Shown: piece by piece, positions 17,406-26,221 of the stretch
Position numbering within the stretch: the stretch's first letter is position 1
How the letters are laid out: the number at the start of each line of letters is the position of its first letter
Assembly: GCA_951813045.1 (NCBI GenBank)
Contig: CATOTF010000002.1
Span: forward strand, 2,170,001 to 2,234,000
Direction of reading: 5' to 3'
DNA length: 64,000 nt
Source: an uncultured Rhizobiaceae bacterium
GTDB taxonomy: Bacteria > Pseudomonadota > Alphaproteobacteria > Rhizobiales > Rhizobiaceae
Position numbers and translations under genes: made by a program
Notes under the pieces: model-generated
The model's database searches: none
Told to the model about the DNA's origin: nothing
What the model saw: only the letters and a program-made list of their open reading frames with translations

Positions 17406-18959
17406 TCAGGTGAATGCATCCGGCATGGATTCCTTTTTGCGCGCAACATAATCATCAAGCGCTTCGCGTTTTGTGACGTCCATTTCAGGGGAAACATGGT
17501 CATTAATCCATCTACGGGCGGTTTCGTTTGCCCGTTGGGGGGCAGATTTCGCCCCTTCCGTTTCCCATTGTTCAAACGAGTTATTATCCGCAATCGTGGA
17601 GCGGTAAAACGCGGTCTTGAAATTCGCCTGAGTGTGCTCTGTACCAAGATAATGGGTTACATTGCTCTCGACAATTTCGCGGATAGCGCCCATAGCCTGT
17701 CCGTTTTCGGTCACATCCACACCCTGCGCCATTTTTTGTTGAGCGGCCAATTGGTCACAGTCCATCACGAATTTTTCGTAGGATGAAACCAGACCACCTT
17801 CCAGCCAACCGGCTGCATGCAGCATGAAATTTACACCACCTAGGATAGCCGGGTTAAGCGTGTTCGCGCTTTCGTAAGCGGCTTGGGCATCAGGCAGTTT
17901 TGAACCAGTAAGTGACCCGCCAGAACGGAACGGCAGTTCAAACTTGCGAGCAAATTGTGCAGCCCCAAACAGCACCTGCGCAGGTTCCGGTGTACCAAAT
18001 GCAGGTGCGCCCGATTGCATTGAAATCGACGTCGCGAATGTTCCCATGATAACCGGGGCACCCGGCCGGCAAAGTTGTGAAAACGCAATCGCCGCCTGCG
18101 CTTCAGCCAGCACTTGCGTCAATGTTCCAGCAACAGTCACTGGAGACATGGCACCACCGACGATGAAAGGGGATATGATTGTCGCCTGCCCTGCCCGCGC
18201 GTAGGTTTTCAACGCGCCCAACATCGTATCATCCATCACCAATGGCGAATTGATGTTGATCAACGATGTGACAACGCAATTATTTTCAACAAATTCAGCA
18301 CCGAAGAGAATTTTCGACATCTCCACGGTATCAGCAGCCCGCTCAGGCGCGGTGACAGACCCCATGTAAGGTTTATCCGACAACGTCATATGGGCATGCA
18401 CCATGTCCAGATGACGCTTGTTCACAGCCACATCAACAGGCTCACAAACCGTTCCACCACTATGGTGCATCGCGGGTGCCATATAAGCCATCTTCACGAA
18501 ATTACTGAAATCCTCCATCGTCGCATAGCGCCGTTCGCCTTCCAGATCACGCACAAAGGGCGGACCATAAACCGGCGCAAATACGGTACTATTGCCGCCA
18601 ATAACAACACTACGTTCTGGATTACGAGCGTGTTGCGTAAATTCGGTTGGCGCCGTTTTCATCAGTGAACGGCATAGGCCCTTAGGAAAATGGACACGCT
18701 CGCCTTTCACATCGGCACCGGCGTCCTTCCACATCGCAATTGCTTCCGCATCATCTCGAAACTCAACACCGATCTCCTCCAATACGATGTCTGCATTATT
18801 CTCAATGATTTCCATTGCTTCATCATCAAGAATGTCGAATGTTGCAATTTTGCGGCGTATATAGGGAAGTTGCTCGGTTACACCATTAGTACGGGCAGCA
18901 CGTCGGGCAGCGGCGCCACCGCCACCGCGACCTCTTCTGGCTGATACAACATCACTCAT
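17406..18959 (-). CDS. MttB-superfamily corrinoid methyltransferase (MtgB-like)
   Basis: A 517-residue TIM-barrel methyltransferase of the MttB superfamily, which transfers a methyl group from a quaternary or tertiary amine to a Co(I) corrinoid protein. No in-frame amber codon is present, so it belongs to the non-pyrrolysine branch that includes the glycine-betaine (MtgB), proline-betaine and carnitine enzymes. Glycine betaine is inferred from the nearby dimethylglycine dehydrogenase remnant and GbdR-like regulator. ATG 18959 is chosen over an in-frame TTG three codons upstream. Residues 8-23 form a Gly/Arg-rich leader (RRGRGGGGAAARRAAR) that matches tails on three partner enzymes. It is divergent from the corrinoid-protein gene. 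Confidence 0.87.
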   Translation of the reverse strand: MSDVVSARRGRGGGGAAARRAARTNGVTEQLPYIRRKIATFDILDDEAMEIIENNADIVLEEIGVEFRDDAEAIAMWKDAGADVKGERVHFPKGLCRSLMKTAPTEFTQHARNPERSVVIGGNSTVFAPVYGPPFVRDLEGERRYATMEDFSNFVKMAYMAPAMHHSGGTVCEPVDVAVNKRHLDMVHAHMTLSDKPYMGSVTAPERAADTVEMSKILFGAEFVENNCVVTSLININSPLVMDDTMLGALKTYARAGQATIISPFIVGGAMSPVTVAGTLTQVLAEAQAAIAFSQLCRPGAPVIMGTFATSISMQSGAPAFGTPEPAQVLFGAAQFARKFELPFRSGGSLTGSKLPDAQAAYESANTLNPAILGGVNFMLHAAGWLEGGLVSSYEKFVMDCDQLAAQQKMAQGVDVTENGQAMGAIREIVESNVTHYLGTEHTQANFKTAFYRSTIADNNSFEQWETEGAKSAPQRANETARRWINDHVSPEMDVTKREALDDYVARKKESMPDAFT

Positions 18960-18989
18960 AGTTATCAATCCATCTCTACCGGAAAGGTT

Positions 18990-19009
18990 CGTGTCGCAAT
19001 CTGGACACG
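18990..19009. promoter_or_regulatory. inverted repeat between mttB-like and corrinoid-protein genes
   Basis: CGTGTC-N8-GACACG is a perfect 6-bp inverted repeat in the 300-bp divergent promoter region. The 9-mer GTCGCAATC inside it (18993-19001) recurs at 19164-19172. A regulator of quaternary-amine catabolism, such as the GlxA-like protein at 38942, could bind here, but this is conjecture. Confidence 0.4.
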
Positions 19010-19263
19010 TATACCGATCAATCTCTAAATACTATGATGCACTATTCCCGTTTCACCGGCGAGACAAATTTCCGCAAGCGTCACCTTTTGCCGCAATCAC
19101 GACGGTTAGACAGAAGGAATTTTCTTTGGTCATTAAGCCCTGTCTGCTACACCACTTCTACAGGTCGCAATCGTGTCCCATCGAGTCGTTTTAGGAGGCG
19201 TTGATTATTTTGGGCCATAGATAATTACGATCAGGATTTGCCGTCAGAAGGAATTATACGAGC

Positions 19264-19965
19264 ATGTCAGAAGAACCAGAAATTATCCTCTCAGAACTGG
19301 CGACAGAAGAACTCGTTCTTCAAATGCATGACGATCTATATGATGGCCTGAAAGAGGAGATCGAAGAAGGTACGCAAATTCTGCTCGACCGTGGATGGGC
19401 CCCTTACAAAGTGCTTACCGAGGCCCTTGTTGAAGGCATGCGAATTGTAGGTGAAGACTTTCGCGACGGTATCCTATTCGTCCCGGAAGTCTTGTTATCC
19501 GCCAATGCCATGAAAGGTGGGATGTTTATCCTCAGACCACTTCTTGCAGCAACCGGCGCACCGAAACAGGGCAAAATGGTGATTGGTACCGTAAAAGGCG
19601 ACATTCACGACATCGGGAAAAATCTCGTTGGCATGATGATGGAAGGTGCCGGTTTTGACGTGATCGACCTTAGCATTAACAATCCGGTGGAAAACTACCT
19701 GGATGCCATCGAAGAGCATGAACCTGATATCGTGGGGATGTCCGCATTGCTGACCACCACCATGCCTTACATGAAAGTCGTCATCGATACGATGAAGGAA
19801 AAAGGCATTCGCGATGACTACACCGTGCTCGTTGGTGGGGCTCCGCTAAACGATGAGTTTGGTGAAGCGATTGGCGCTGACGCCTATTGTCGCGACGCAG
19901 CGGTTGCTGTTGAAACGGCAAAGGATTTTATGATTCGCAAACATAATCAACGTCAATCGGCCTGA
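19264..19965 (+). CDS. corrinoid (B12-binding) methyl-carrier protein
   Basis: A 233-residue two-domain corrinoid protein of the MtbC/MttC/MtgC type. The N-terminal four-helix cap (about 15-100) precedes a Rossmann B12-binding domain with GDIHDIGKN at residues 112-120, where His115 would be the lower axial cobalt ligand, and further motifs SALLTTTMPYM and GGAPLNDEF. It carries the methyl group between the MttB-like enzyme (divergent gene upstream) and the CH3-THF methyltransferase. It leads a plus-strand run, but a strong terminator follows it, so it may be expressed more highly than the genes after it. AGAAGGA precedes the ATG. Confidence 0.93.
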   Translation: MSEEPEIILSELATEELVLQMHDDLYDGLKEEIEEGTQILLDRGWAPYKVLTEALVEGMRIVGEDFRDGILFVPEVLLSANAMKGGMFILRPLLAATGAPKQGKMVIGTVKGDIHDIGKNLVGMMMEGAGFDVIDLSINNPVENYLDAIEEHEPDIVGMSALLTTTMPYMKVVIDTMKEKGIRDDYTVLVGGAPLNDEFGEAIGADAYCRDAAVAVETAKDFMIRKHNQRQSA

Positions 19966-19992
19966 CGCCTTATTTCGACCTATTCGAGATGT

Positions 19993-20021
19993 AAAAAAAG
20001 GCGCCATAAGGCGCCTTTTTT
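19993..20021 (+). terminator. rho-independent terminator after corrinoid-protein gene
   Basis: A perfect GGCGCC-ATAA-GGCGCC hairpin (20000-20015) is flanked by seven A on the left and six T on the right, so it can terminate on either strand. It lies 30 bases after the corrinoid-protein stop codon and before the DUF1638 gene. Confidence 0.9.
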
Positions 20022-20051
20022 CGTTTAACGACATCAAGTTAGCTTAATTCA

Positions 20052-20660
20052 ATGAATCAAGATGTGAAACAGCAAGCCCGCAAAACCCGCGTCATCGGAT
20101 GCGGCATGATTGCGCGCGAAATCCTGGCCGTTTGCGAGCAGTTGGGGCTAGACCACATTGATCTAAAATGCCTTCCCGCCATGTGGCATCATTATCCTGA
20201 CAAAATTGCCCCCGGTGTGGACAGTGCAATTGAATCCGCGAAATCTGACGGTTTTGAACACATCTTTGTGGCCTATGCCGATTGCGGGACGGGCGGCCAT
20301 CTGGATGCTGTATGTGAAAAACATGGGGTCGAACGCATTGCCGGTCCCCATTGTTTCTCATTCTACATGGGCAACGAAACCTTTACCGAAGAAACCGACG
20401 ACCACATTACCTGTTTCTTCATGACAGACTTTTTGGCGCGCCATTTCGAGACATTTCTCGTGAAGCCTTTAGGTTTAGACAGGCACCCGGAATTACTTGA
20501 AATGTATTTCGGTAATTACACAAAAATGATCTACATAGCTCAAACTGACGATGAAACACTGAACAGCAACGCGGAGTGTGCCGCGGAATTTCTTGGGCTG
20601 GACTACGAACGTCGGGCAACAGGTTATGGAGATTTAACACAAGCATTAATAGCCAATTAG
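20052..20660 (+). CDS. DUF1638-family protein
   Basis: A 202-residue protein of the DUF1638 family, found in methanogens and in bacteria next to corrinoid methyltransferase genes. Features seen: an N-terminal RVIGCGMIAREIL strand-loop, conserved CLPAMWHHYPDKI, a Cys/Gly loop YADCGTGGHLD near 76-86 and GPHCFSFYMG near 99-108. Conserved Cys and His residues suggest metal or corrinoid handling. The biochemical role is unknown. It lies 30 bases after the terminator that follows the corrinoid-protein gene, and 144 bases before the next gene. No signal peptide, hence cytosolic. Confidence 0.85.
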   Translation: MNQDVKQQARKTRVIGCGMIAREILAVCEQLGLDHIDLKCLPAMWHHYPDKIAPGVDSAIESAKSDGFEHIFVAYADCGTGGHLDAVCEKHGVERIAGPHCFSFYMGNETFTEETDDHITCFFMTDFLARHFETFLVKPLGLDRHPELLEMYFGNYTKMIYIAQTDDETLNSNAECAAEFLGLDYERRATGYGDLTQALIAN

Positions 20661-20804
20661 TGGCATAATGACGGGTGGATAGATTACGAACGCGTGTGAG
20701 AAATTGACCGCGTCGCTTTTGAAGGCATACGCCGTCGCCCCTACATAAGTGCGAACCCCGACAAAGGCGCATTTTGAGCATCGAATTGAAATTAGAGAGT
20801 TTCC

Positions 20805-21107
20805 ATGGCACAGCTACAAATCGTTTATTGGCGTGACATTCCCGCTCAAGTGATGGTCAAGGCAGGGCGTCGCAATCAGGCAAAGCGTGAACTCTCTTTA
20901 CGGTTCACTGAGGCGATCGATATGGCAGCGATGCGAACTGGTGCCGCAGAAACTGACGATTATCTGGCAGAATGGCGGCGCGGCGATGCGCAACCGGTTG
21001 GAGATGATCTGGAAGCCGAAGCCCAGGCGGCGGCGGATGCCATTGAAAATGAATATGACAAGGCCCGACTTGTGGCTTTGGTCAAGAACGGTGGTAAAGA
21101 GGTGTGA
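20805..21107 (+). CDS. 'virulence factor'-family small protein next to MetF
   Basis: A 100-residue protein of the family generically labelled virulence factor (PF13769 type), with the typical IVYWRDIPAQV start and a Arg-rich ELSLRFTEAIDMAAMR helix. It is almost certainly not about virulence: it lies 2 bases before a MetF-like gene inside a corrinoid/C1 operon, and the pairing suggests a small partner or subunit of that flavoprotein. The ATG has an AGAGAG-type ribosome site upstream. Function inferred only from context. Confidence 0.78.
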   Translation: MAQLQIVYWRDIPAQVMVKAGRRNQAKRELSLRFTEAIDMAAMRTGAAETDDYLAEWRRGDAQPVGDDLEAEAQAAADAIENEYDKARLVALVKNGGKEV

Positions 21108-21109
21108 AC

Positions 21110-21970
21110 ATGGCAAAAATTAATGCATCCATCGAAGTCAGTGCTAAACATGTCATTGACGGGAAACTTGACAGTTCCATGTTGCCCGGCGGTACACGCG
21201 TTTACATTACTGATGTCGGCATCGACCCGGTGGAAGATATGATTTCGGCGGCCCGTAAAGTCACGGAGATGGGGTATCAAACTGTGCCTCATATTCCCGC
21301 TCGCCGCATAGAAAGTGAAGCTGCGTTGGATCACCGACTTTCCGGCTTCGTCAATGAAGCTGGTGTGTTTGACATCTTGATCATCGCCGGTGAAGCCGAC
21401 GAGCAAATGGGGCCTTATTCAAAAACGCTTGATGTTTTGCAATCCGGGATGATCGACAAACTGGGTATCCGCCATGTCGCAGTTGGCGGCCATCCGGAAG
21501 GCAATGTCGCATACGACGGTCAGGACGTCATGCAGGTATTGCGCGATAAAATTGCCTTTGCAGATCAAAGCGACGCAGAATTTCGCATCGCAACACAATT
21601 TGGATTTGATGGGGCAAACTTCATCAAATGGATAAAAGATGTCGACGCAGCTGGCATCACAGCTCCTATCCATTTGGGGGTGGCGGGTCCGGCCAAAATC
21701 ACAACCCTGATCAAATATGCTGCACTTTGCGGAGTCGGAAATTCTCTGAATTTCTTCAAAAAACGAACCAGTGCCATTGCCCAACTCGCGACAAAACACT
21801 CACCAGAAGATGTTGTTGGGCCGGTTGAAGCCGCATGGCAACAGGGCACCGGAAACCTGGCTCAAATTCACGTTTTTCCATTTGGCGGATTGCAAGCATC
21901 AGCAACATGGTTGACCGAACGGGGCAGTTTCCAGTTTGAAGAACAGCAGGCTTCTGCTGTACCGGCCTGA
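21110..21970 (+). CDS. MetF-like methylenetetrahydrofolate reductase
   Basis: A 286-residue flavin TIM-barrel protein related to MetF but divergent from the canonical form, a broken copy of which lies at 27253. Supporting segments: YQTVPHIPARRIES near 61-74 (folate/flavin face), ILIIAGEADEQMGPY, VGGHPEGN near 122-129, ATQFGFD and the GVAGPAKITTL loop. In methylotrophic-type demethylation such a protein would oxidise CH3-THF to CH2-THF, the reverse of its methionine-synthesis role. ATG 21110 lies two bases after the upstream stop; an in-frame GTG overlaps that stop and is a less likely start. Confidence 0.83.
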   Translation: MAKINASIEVSAKHVIDGKLDSSMLPGGTRVYITDVGIDPVEDMISAARKVTEMGYQTVPHIPARRIESEAALDHRLSGFVNEAGVFDILIIAGEADEQMGPYSKTLDVLQSGMIDKLGIRHVAVGGHPEGNVAYDGQDVMQVLRDKIAFADQSDAEFRIATQFGFDGANFIKWIKDVDAAGITAPIHLGVAGPAKITTLIKYAALCGVGNSLNFFKKRTSAIAQLATKHSPEDVVGPVEAAWQQGTGNLAQIHVFPFGGLQASATWLTERGSFQFEEQQASAVPA

Positions 21971-21981
21971 GTCAGCACGCC

Positions 21982-22938
21982 TTAATGTAGCGTTTTCGCA
22001 GCCATCCATTCAGGACTATAATCACAATACCAATGATCGAGATAAAGAATATCGATACGCTTTAGACATTCCAACGCCTTTTGATGTTCGCCAATATCAT
22101 AAAACATTGATGCAGCGACAGCCAAATCAACATCCAATGACGATGCGGACTTTTGTTCGGCAATCTTCCGTTGTATCACAGGTTCCCGAAACATAACTCC
22201 CATAGATTCTTCCACCCTATACACGGTTTTAAATATTTCGTGAAAGATTTCAGCTCCATTACCGGCTTGATTTTCATTGAACCCACGCGCTGCAAGTGCA
22301 TGGATCTGTTCAAAACTGCCGTACCATCGCGGCAAGAGTTGATGGGCGAACATTGACCAAACGCGGGTTGAATCTGGTTGGCATGCCAAAGCCAGTTCAA
22401 AACGCTCCGAATGATCTTCCGGGCCTCTATAGTCTGAAATTGCCAGATGTAAGTCTGTCTCGCGCCAATACCAATGATCGCCATGTTTTGAACGCGATTC
22501 GTCCAAGAGCAACACTGCCGATTCGGTTGCTCCATTAAGCCGTTCCCAACCTTCTTGAGTAACCTCGTGAGCCCAATCCGTTCCACGCCAGCTATAACCG
22601 ACATCATGCATTGCCGTTGCCGCAGTGGCTGCTGCGTAGGGATTGTCTGGATTTCCTTGATACCATTCCAATAAATGAGCGGCAGCACGTTCACCAGCGC
22701 TCGGATCATCTTCAGATTGATTGGAGTATACGTCCAGCGGTGCAATCAAAAATTCATATTCATAAATGCCATCAAATGCTAAAGCGCCGGAGAGAAACGA
22801 CTTTTCGATAATTTCGCAAGCCGAATTCATCTCCCATTTTGTCAATAAAGTTTCTACTTCGACGACCTTCTCGAGGATTGGCTTGGGAAGTTCTGCCTTT
22901 CTTCCAGGGAAATCATCCACCTGACGAACGGGCACGTG
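21982..22938 (-). pseudogene. DUF4034-like protein, C-terminal part, split by IS21
   Basis: This is the C-terminal 316-residue part of a minus-strand gene interrupted by the IS21 copy at 22939-25406. Removing the IS and one copy of the CACGTG duplication joins it in frame to a 26-codon start at 25407-25484, restoring a protein of about 342 residues: MGIFRQ... leading to ...YKHVPVRQVDD. The LLEWYQGNPDNPYAA and AYSWRG/WAHEVTQEGW-type repeats resemble DUF4034/TPR-like proteins; I hold that assignment loosely. An apparent start inside the IS adds 24 IS-encoded codons and is an artefact. Confidence 0.8.
22933..22938. repeat. IS21 copy 1 target-site duplication, left
   Basis: CACGTG directly abuts the IS end TGTGAATCCC, and the same hexamer abuts the other IS end at 25407-25412. 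It is read once in the reconstructed host gene. Confidence 0.85.
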
Positions 22939-23047
22939 TGTGAATCCCGGAGACAAAATGACCACAGAAATGGTTGGGTAATCTGACCGTCGCGGAGTAA
23001 AATTCCGCACTCTGACACCTTGTGCTTGTGAGTATTAGGTGGGGAAG

Positions 23048-24547
23048 ATGTATTCTGTGGATTTGTATAGTCGGGTGCGTCGAGCGTGCCATGTGGATGG
23101 GAAGAACAATAGCGAGGTGGCCCGTTTGTTCGGGATTGATCGCAAAACCGTGGCGAAGATCCTGAAGCACTCGGTTCCGCCCGGTTATCAAAGAACGACC
23201 GCGCCTGTTCGCCCGAAGTTGGATCCGTTTGTTGGGATAATTGATCAGATCCTGAAAGACGACAAAAAGGTCATCAAAAAGCAACGGCACACAGCCAAGC
23301 GTATTCATGCGCGGTTACGGGATGAGCACGGGTTCACTGGCGGGATCACCATTGTCACTGATTATGTGCGTGAGAAGCAAAGACGAACCCAGGAGGTGTT
23401 TGTTCCTCTGGTTCACGCGCCCGGCCATGCTCAGGTCGATTTTGGTGAGACGTTCGGCGTGATCGACGGTGTCGAACGCAAGCTGCATTACATCGCTATA
23501 TCGTTGCCGCATTCGGATGCGTTCTTCATGAAGGCGTATCCGGCGGAAACAACAGAAGCCTTCTGTGACGGTCACAATGCTGCGTTTGCTTTCTTCGGCG
23601 GTGTGCCGTTGTCGATGCTCTACGACAACACCGTGATTGCAGTTGCAAAGATCCTGGGCGGTGGCAAACGGATACGCACGAGAACTTTCTCAGAGCTACA
23701 ATCGCACTATCTGTTTGAGGATAAGTTTGGTCGCCCTGGCAAAGGCAATGATAAAGGGAATGTCGAAGGCGTCATTGGTTACGGTCGCAGGAACTTTCTC
23801 ATCCCAGCCCCACGGTTCGACAGCTTTGATGCCTTGAACGCCTGGTTGGAAGAATGCTGCCTGAAGCGTCAGGATGATGTTGTTCGCGGACATGGTGAGA
23901 GTATTGGTGAACGATTGCTGAGAGACCTGGACGCGCTGATGGCATTGCCCCCAACGCCATACGACGCGTGTGAAAAGTTTAGCACGCGGGCAACGTCAAT
24001 CTCGATGATCCGCTACCGCAATAATGATTACTCCGTTCCTGTCGCCTTTGCCCATCATGAGGTTCAGGTTCGCGGTTACATCCATGAGGTTGTGATTGGC
24101 AGTGGAACCGAGATTATTGCCCGCCATCGTCGGTCTTATGAGAAGGCAGACATGATCTTCGACCCGCTTCACTATCTGCCCTTGCTGGAACAAAAGGTAG
24201 GTGCTCTCGATCAGGCGGCACCATTGCAAGGCTGGGGTTTACCCGATGCATTTGCGATCCTTCATCGTTTATTAGAAGCCCGCATGGGTAAGGCGGGAAA
24301 ACGCGAGTATGTTCAGATCCTGCGTCTGCTGGAAACTTTTGAGCTGGAGCACGTTCACGCCGCAATCCAACAAGCTTTGGATCTGGGTGCCATTGGCTAT
24401 GATGCGATCAAGCACCTTATTCTGTGCCGGATCGAGCGGCGACCGCCCAGGCTTGATCTCGACATCTACCCCTATTTGCCCAAAGCGGTGGTCGAGACGA
24501 CAAAACCTGCCAGCTATGCCGTGCTGTTGTCGGAGGCGGCAGCATGA
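23048..24547 (+). CDS. istA: IS21 transposase IstA
   Basis: About 499 residues. N-terminal helix-turn-helix (NSEVARLFGIDRKTVAKIL, about 20-40), then a DDE integrase core: HAQVDFGETF with the first Asp, and SMLYDNTVIAV with the second, then the KGNVEGVIGY Glu region. These cut and join IS ends. ATG 23048 has AGGTGGGG upstream; an in-frame GTG three codons earlier is possible. The stop overlaps the istB start by 4 bases (ATGA). Confidence 0.93.
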   Translation: MYSVDLYSRVRRACHVDGKNNSEVARLFGIDRKTVAKILKHSVPPGYQRTTAPVRPKLDPFVGIIDQILKDDKKVIKKQRHTAKRIHARLRDEHGFTGGITIVTDYVREKQRRTQEVFVPLVHAPGHAQVDFGETFGVIDGVERKLHYIAISLPHSDAFFMKAYPAETTEAFCDGHNAAFAFFGGVPLSMLYDNTVIAVAKILGGGKRIRTRTFSELQSHYLFEDKFGRPGKGNDKGNVEGVIGYGRRNFLIPAPRFDSFDALNAWLEECCLKRQDDVVRGHGESIGERLLRDLDALMALPPTPYDACEKFSTRATSISMIRYRNNDYSVPVAFAHHEVQVRGYIHEVVIGSGTEIIARHRRSYEKADMIFDPLHYLPLLEQKVGALDQAAPLQGWGLPDAFAILHRLLEARMGKAGKREYVQILRLLETFELEHVHAAIQQALDLGAIGYDAIKHLILCRIERRPPRLDLDIYPYLPKAVVETTKPASYAVLLSEAAA

Positions 24548-25320
24548 ACGACACTGTTACCGATACACCGCAAGTTCTACTCAAACATCATCTGACCAAA
24601 CTTCGGCTGCCAACCTTCCAGAGTGAATATACCAAACAGGCCCAACAATGTGCCGCTGAGAATAAGGATCATGTCCAATATCTCCTGCGGTTATGTGAGT
24701 TGGAGCTGATTGAACGTGAGCGCCGAATGGTGGAGCGACGCATCAAAGCTGCGAAGTTCCCGGCAACCAAGAGCCTCGACAGCTTTGACTTCAAAACGAT
24801 CCCGTCAGTGAACAAGGTGCTCGTGATGGAACTGGCCCGTTGCGAGTACGCTGCGAAACGCCAAAACATCATCGCGTTAGGACCAAGTGGAACCGGCAAA
24901 ACCCATGTTGCCCTCGGCCTTGGACTGGCTGCCTGCCAAAAGGGGATGAAAGTCCGCTTCACCACGGCTGCTGCACTGGTTCATGAGATGATCGAGGCCG
25001 TTGATGAACGTCGCTTGCAACGGCATCAAAAACAACTGGCAGCTCAAGACCTGCTGATCATTGACGAACTGGGCTTCGTCCCTCTCTCCAAAACCGGGGC
25101 GGAGTTGCTGTTCGAAGTAATCAGCCAACGGTATGAACGCGGTTCCATCATCATCACATCCAATCTACCATTCGACGAATGGACAGAGGTCTTCGGATCA
25201 GAACGCCTAACGGGCGCAATACTCGACCGGCTGACACACCACGTCCACATCCTGGAGATGAATGGTGAAAGCTACAGGTTGCACCAGAGCCGAAAACAAA
25301 AATCTGTTCAAATCAACTGA
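24544..25320 (+). CDS. istB: IS21 helper ATPase IstB
   Basis: A 258-residue AAA+ ATPase of the DnaA/DnaC type that acts with IstA in target choice. Walker A GPSGTGKTHVALGLG near 113 and Walker B LLIIDELGFVPLS near 170 are intact, with SNLPFDEW as sensor region. It overlaps istA by ATGA. Confidence 0.94.
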   Translation: MNDTVTDTPQVLLKHHLTKLRLPTFQSEYTKQAQQCAAENKDHVQYLLRLCELELIERERRMVERRIKAAKFPATKSLDSFDFKTIPSVNKVLVMELARCEYAAKRQNIIALGPSGTGKTHVALGLGLAACQKGMKVRFTTAAALVHEMIEAVDERRLQRHQKQLAAQDLLIIDELGFVPLSKTGAELLFEVISQRYERGSIIITSNLPFDEWTEVFGSERLTGAILDRLTHHVHILEMNGESYRLHQSRKQKSVQIN

Positions 25321-25406
25321 CACTAAACCAGATCAAAAACACAAACGTCCCAAAATCTGGCCAATTTTACTCCGGGATCAAGACCCATTTTAGGCTGGGA
25401 TTGACA

Positions 25407-25412
25407 CACGTG
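25407..25412. repeat. IS21 copy 1 target-site duplication, right
   Basis: Second CACGTG copy, directly after the IS end ...GATTGACA; pairs with 22933-22938. Confidence 0.85.
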
Positions 25413-25484
25413 TTTATAGATTTCCCCACTCACAATCATTTTTCGAGCACGGATACTATTTATAGTTTGGCGAAAGATACCCAT
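25407..25484 (-). pseudogene. DUF4034-like gene, N-terminal fragment
   Basis: The 26 codons from ATG 25484 (MGIFRQTINSIRARKMIVSG...) run into the IS21 right end and continue in frame in the fragment at 21982-22938 once the IS is removed. A GGGGG ribosome site lies a few bases upstream of the ATG. Confidence 0.8.
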
Positions 25485-25584
25485 TAGTCAAACCCCCATA
25501 TTTGTCAGGAATTAATACTATTGATCTCGCTTTAAGTTAGATTGAATGACTATGGTTAAAGTTTAAGTACGCAATGTTTGTGAT

Positions 25585-25781
25585 TTAGTGCAAAGGCCAG
25601 CGTCCGGAATCTGTTTGGATAACGTCAACATTATCCCCGACTAAAATCGCGTTTCCCCCGGTTGGCACGCTGTTAATCCCAAAAAGTACACCGGGAATCT
25701 CCTGATGTGCCGACCGTCTCATGAACATAAGAGTAGCAATCGGTTCGTTCTCCGTTGCAATGTGTTCCCCGTCAGCATTCA
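25585..25781 (-). pseudogene. MOSC-domain protein, C-terminal fragment
   Basis: About 65 codons resembling the end of a MOSC-domain (molybdenum cofactor sulfurase-like) protein: a NEPIATLM-like strand, then VLFGINSVPTGGNAILVGDNVDVI, comparable to the family's FG-N...GTIRVGDPVEVL ending. The reading frame is cut at its 5' side exactly at the left end of the IS3-family element (25782), so the N-terminal two thirds are missing. The match is to a short segment only. Confidence 0.5.
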
Positions 25782-25846
25782 TGAGACAGAGGTTTGATTT
25801 TTCTTAAGAGATGATTTTGGTTCATCGTAGCCCTTATGGAGCGAAG

Positions 25847-26221
25847 ATGAGACATAAATCAGGAACCCAAGGATCAGGTTCAGAGAAATTGATCCGAACC
25901 ATCAAACGCAAGACCCGCCGTCAGTATAGTGCGGAGGAAAAGATCCGCATTGTGCTTGATGGCTTGCGCGGTGAAGACAGCATAGCTGAACTGTGCCGCC
26001 GTGAAGGTCTTGCTGAAAGCATGTACTACAAATGGTCGAAGGAGTTTATGGAGGCCGGTAAAAAGCGTCTGTCAGGCGATATAGTGCGTGAGGCTTCCAC
26101 CGATGAGGTCAAAGGTCTGCGCCGTGAAGCCCGTGATCTGAAGGAATGCGTGGCAGATCTCACGCTGGAAAACCGTCTTCTTAAAAAAAGCATGATCGCG
26201 GATGGGGAGGATATCGAATGA
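25847..26221 (+). CDS. IS3-family transposase OrfA
   Basis: About 124 residues: N-terminal basic region, HTH domain (YSAEEKIRIVLDGLRGEDSIAELCRREG..., about 26-60) and a C-terminal leucine-zipper-like coil ending LTLENRLLKKS. It binds the IS ends. ATG 25847 is preferred; an ATG at 25811 is in frame. It overlaps orfB by ATGA. Confidence 0.88.
   Translation: MRHKSGTQGSGSEKLIRTIKRKTRRQYSAEEKIRIVLDGLRGEDSIAELCRREGLAESMYYKWSKEFMEAGKKRLSGDIVREASTDEVKGLRREARDLKECVADLTLENRLLKKSMIADGEDIE

Larger units (their letters stand above)
22939..25406 (+). mobile_element. IS21-family insertion sequence, copy 1
   Basis: A complete 2,468-bp IS21-family element carrying istA and istB. The ends are TGTGAATCCC and, on the opposite strand, TGTCAATCCC. 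It has a 6-bp target duplication (CACGTG) and sits in a DUF4034-like gene. A second copy of the same length with identical proteins lies in the opposite orientation at 44064-46531. Confidence 0.93.

Noticed and set aside
17274-17786. 170-codon plus-strand frame over the end of the mttB-like gene
   Set aside because: Overlaps a conserved gene on the other strand and has no family features.
17406-18959. Pyrrolysine-containing MttB (TMA methyltransferase)
   Set aside because: The frame has no internal amber codon to read as pyrrolysine.
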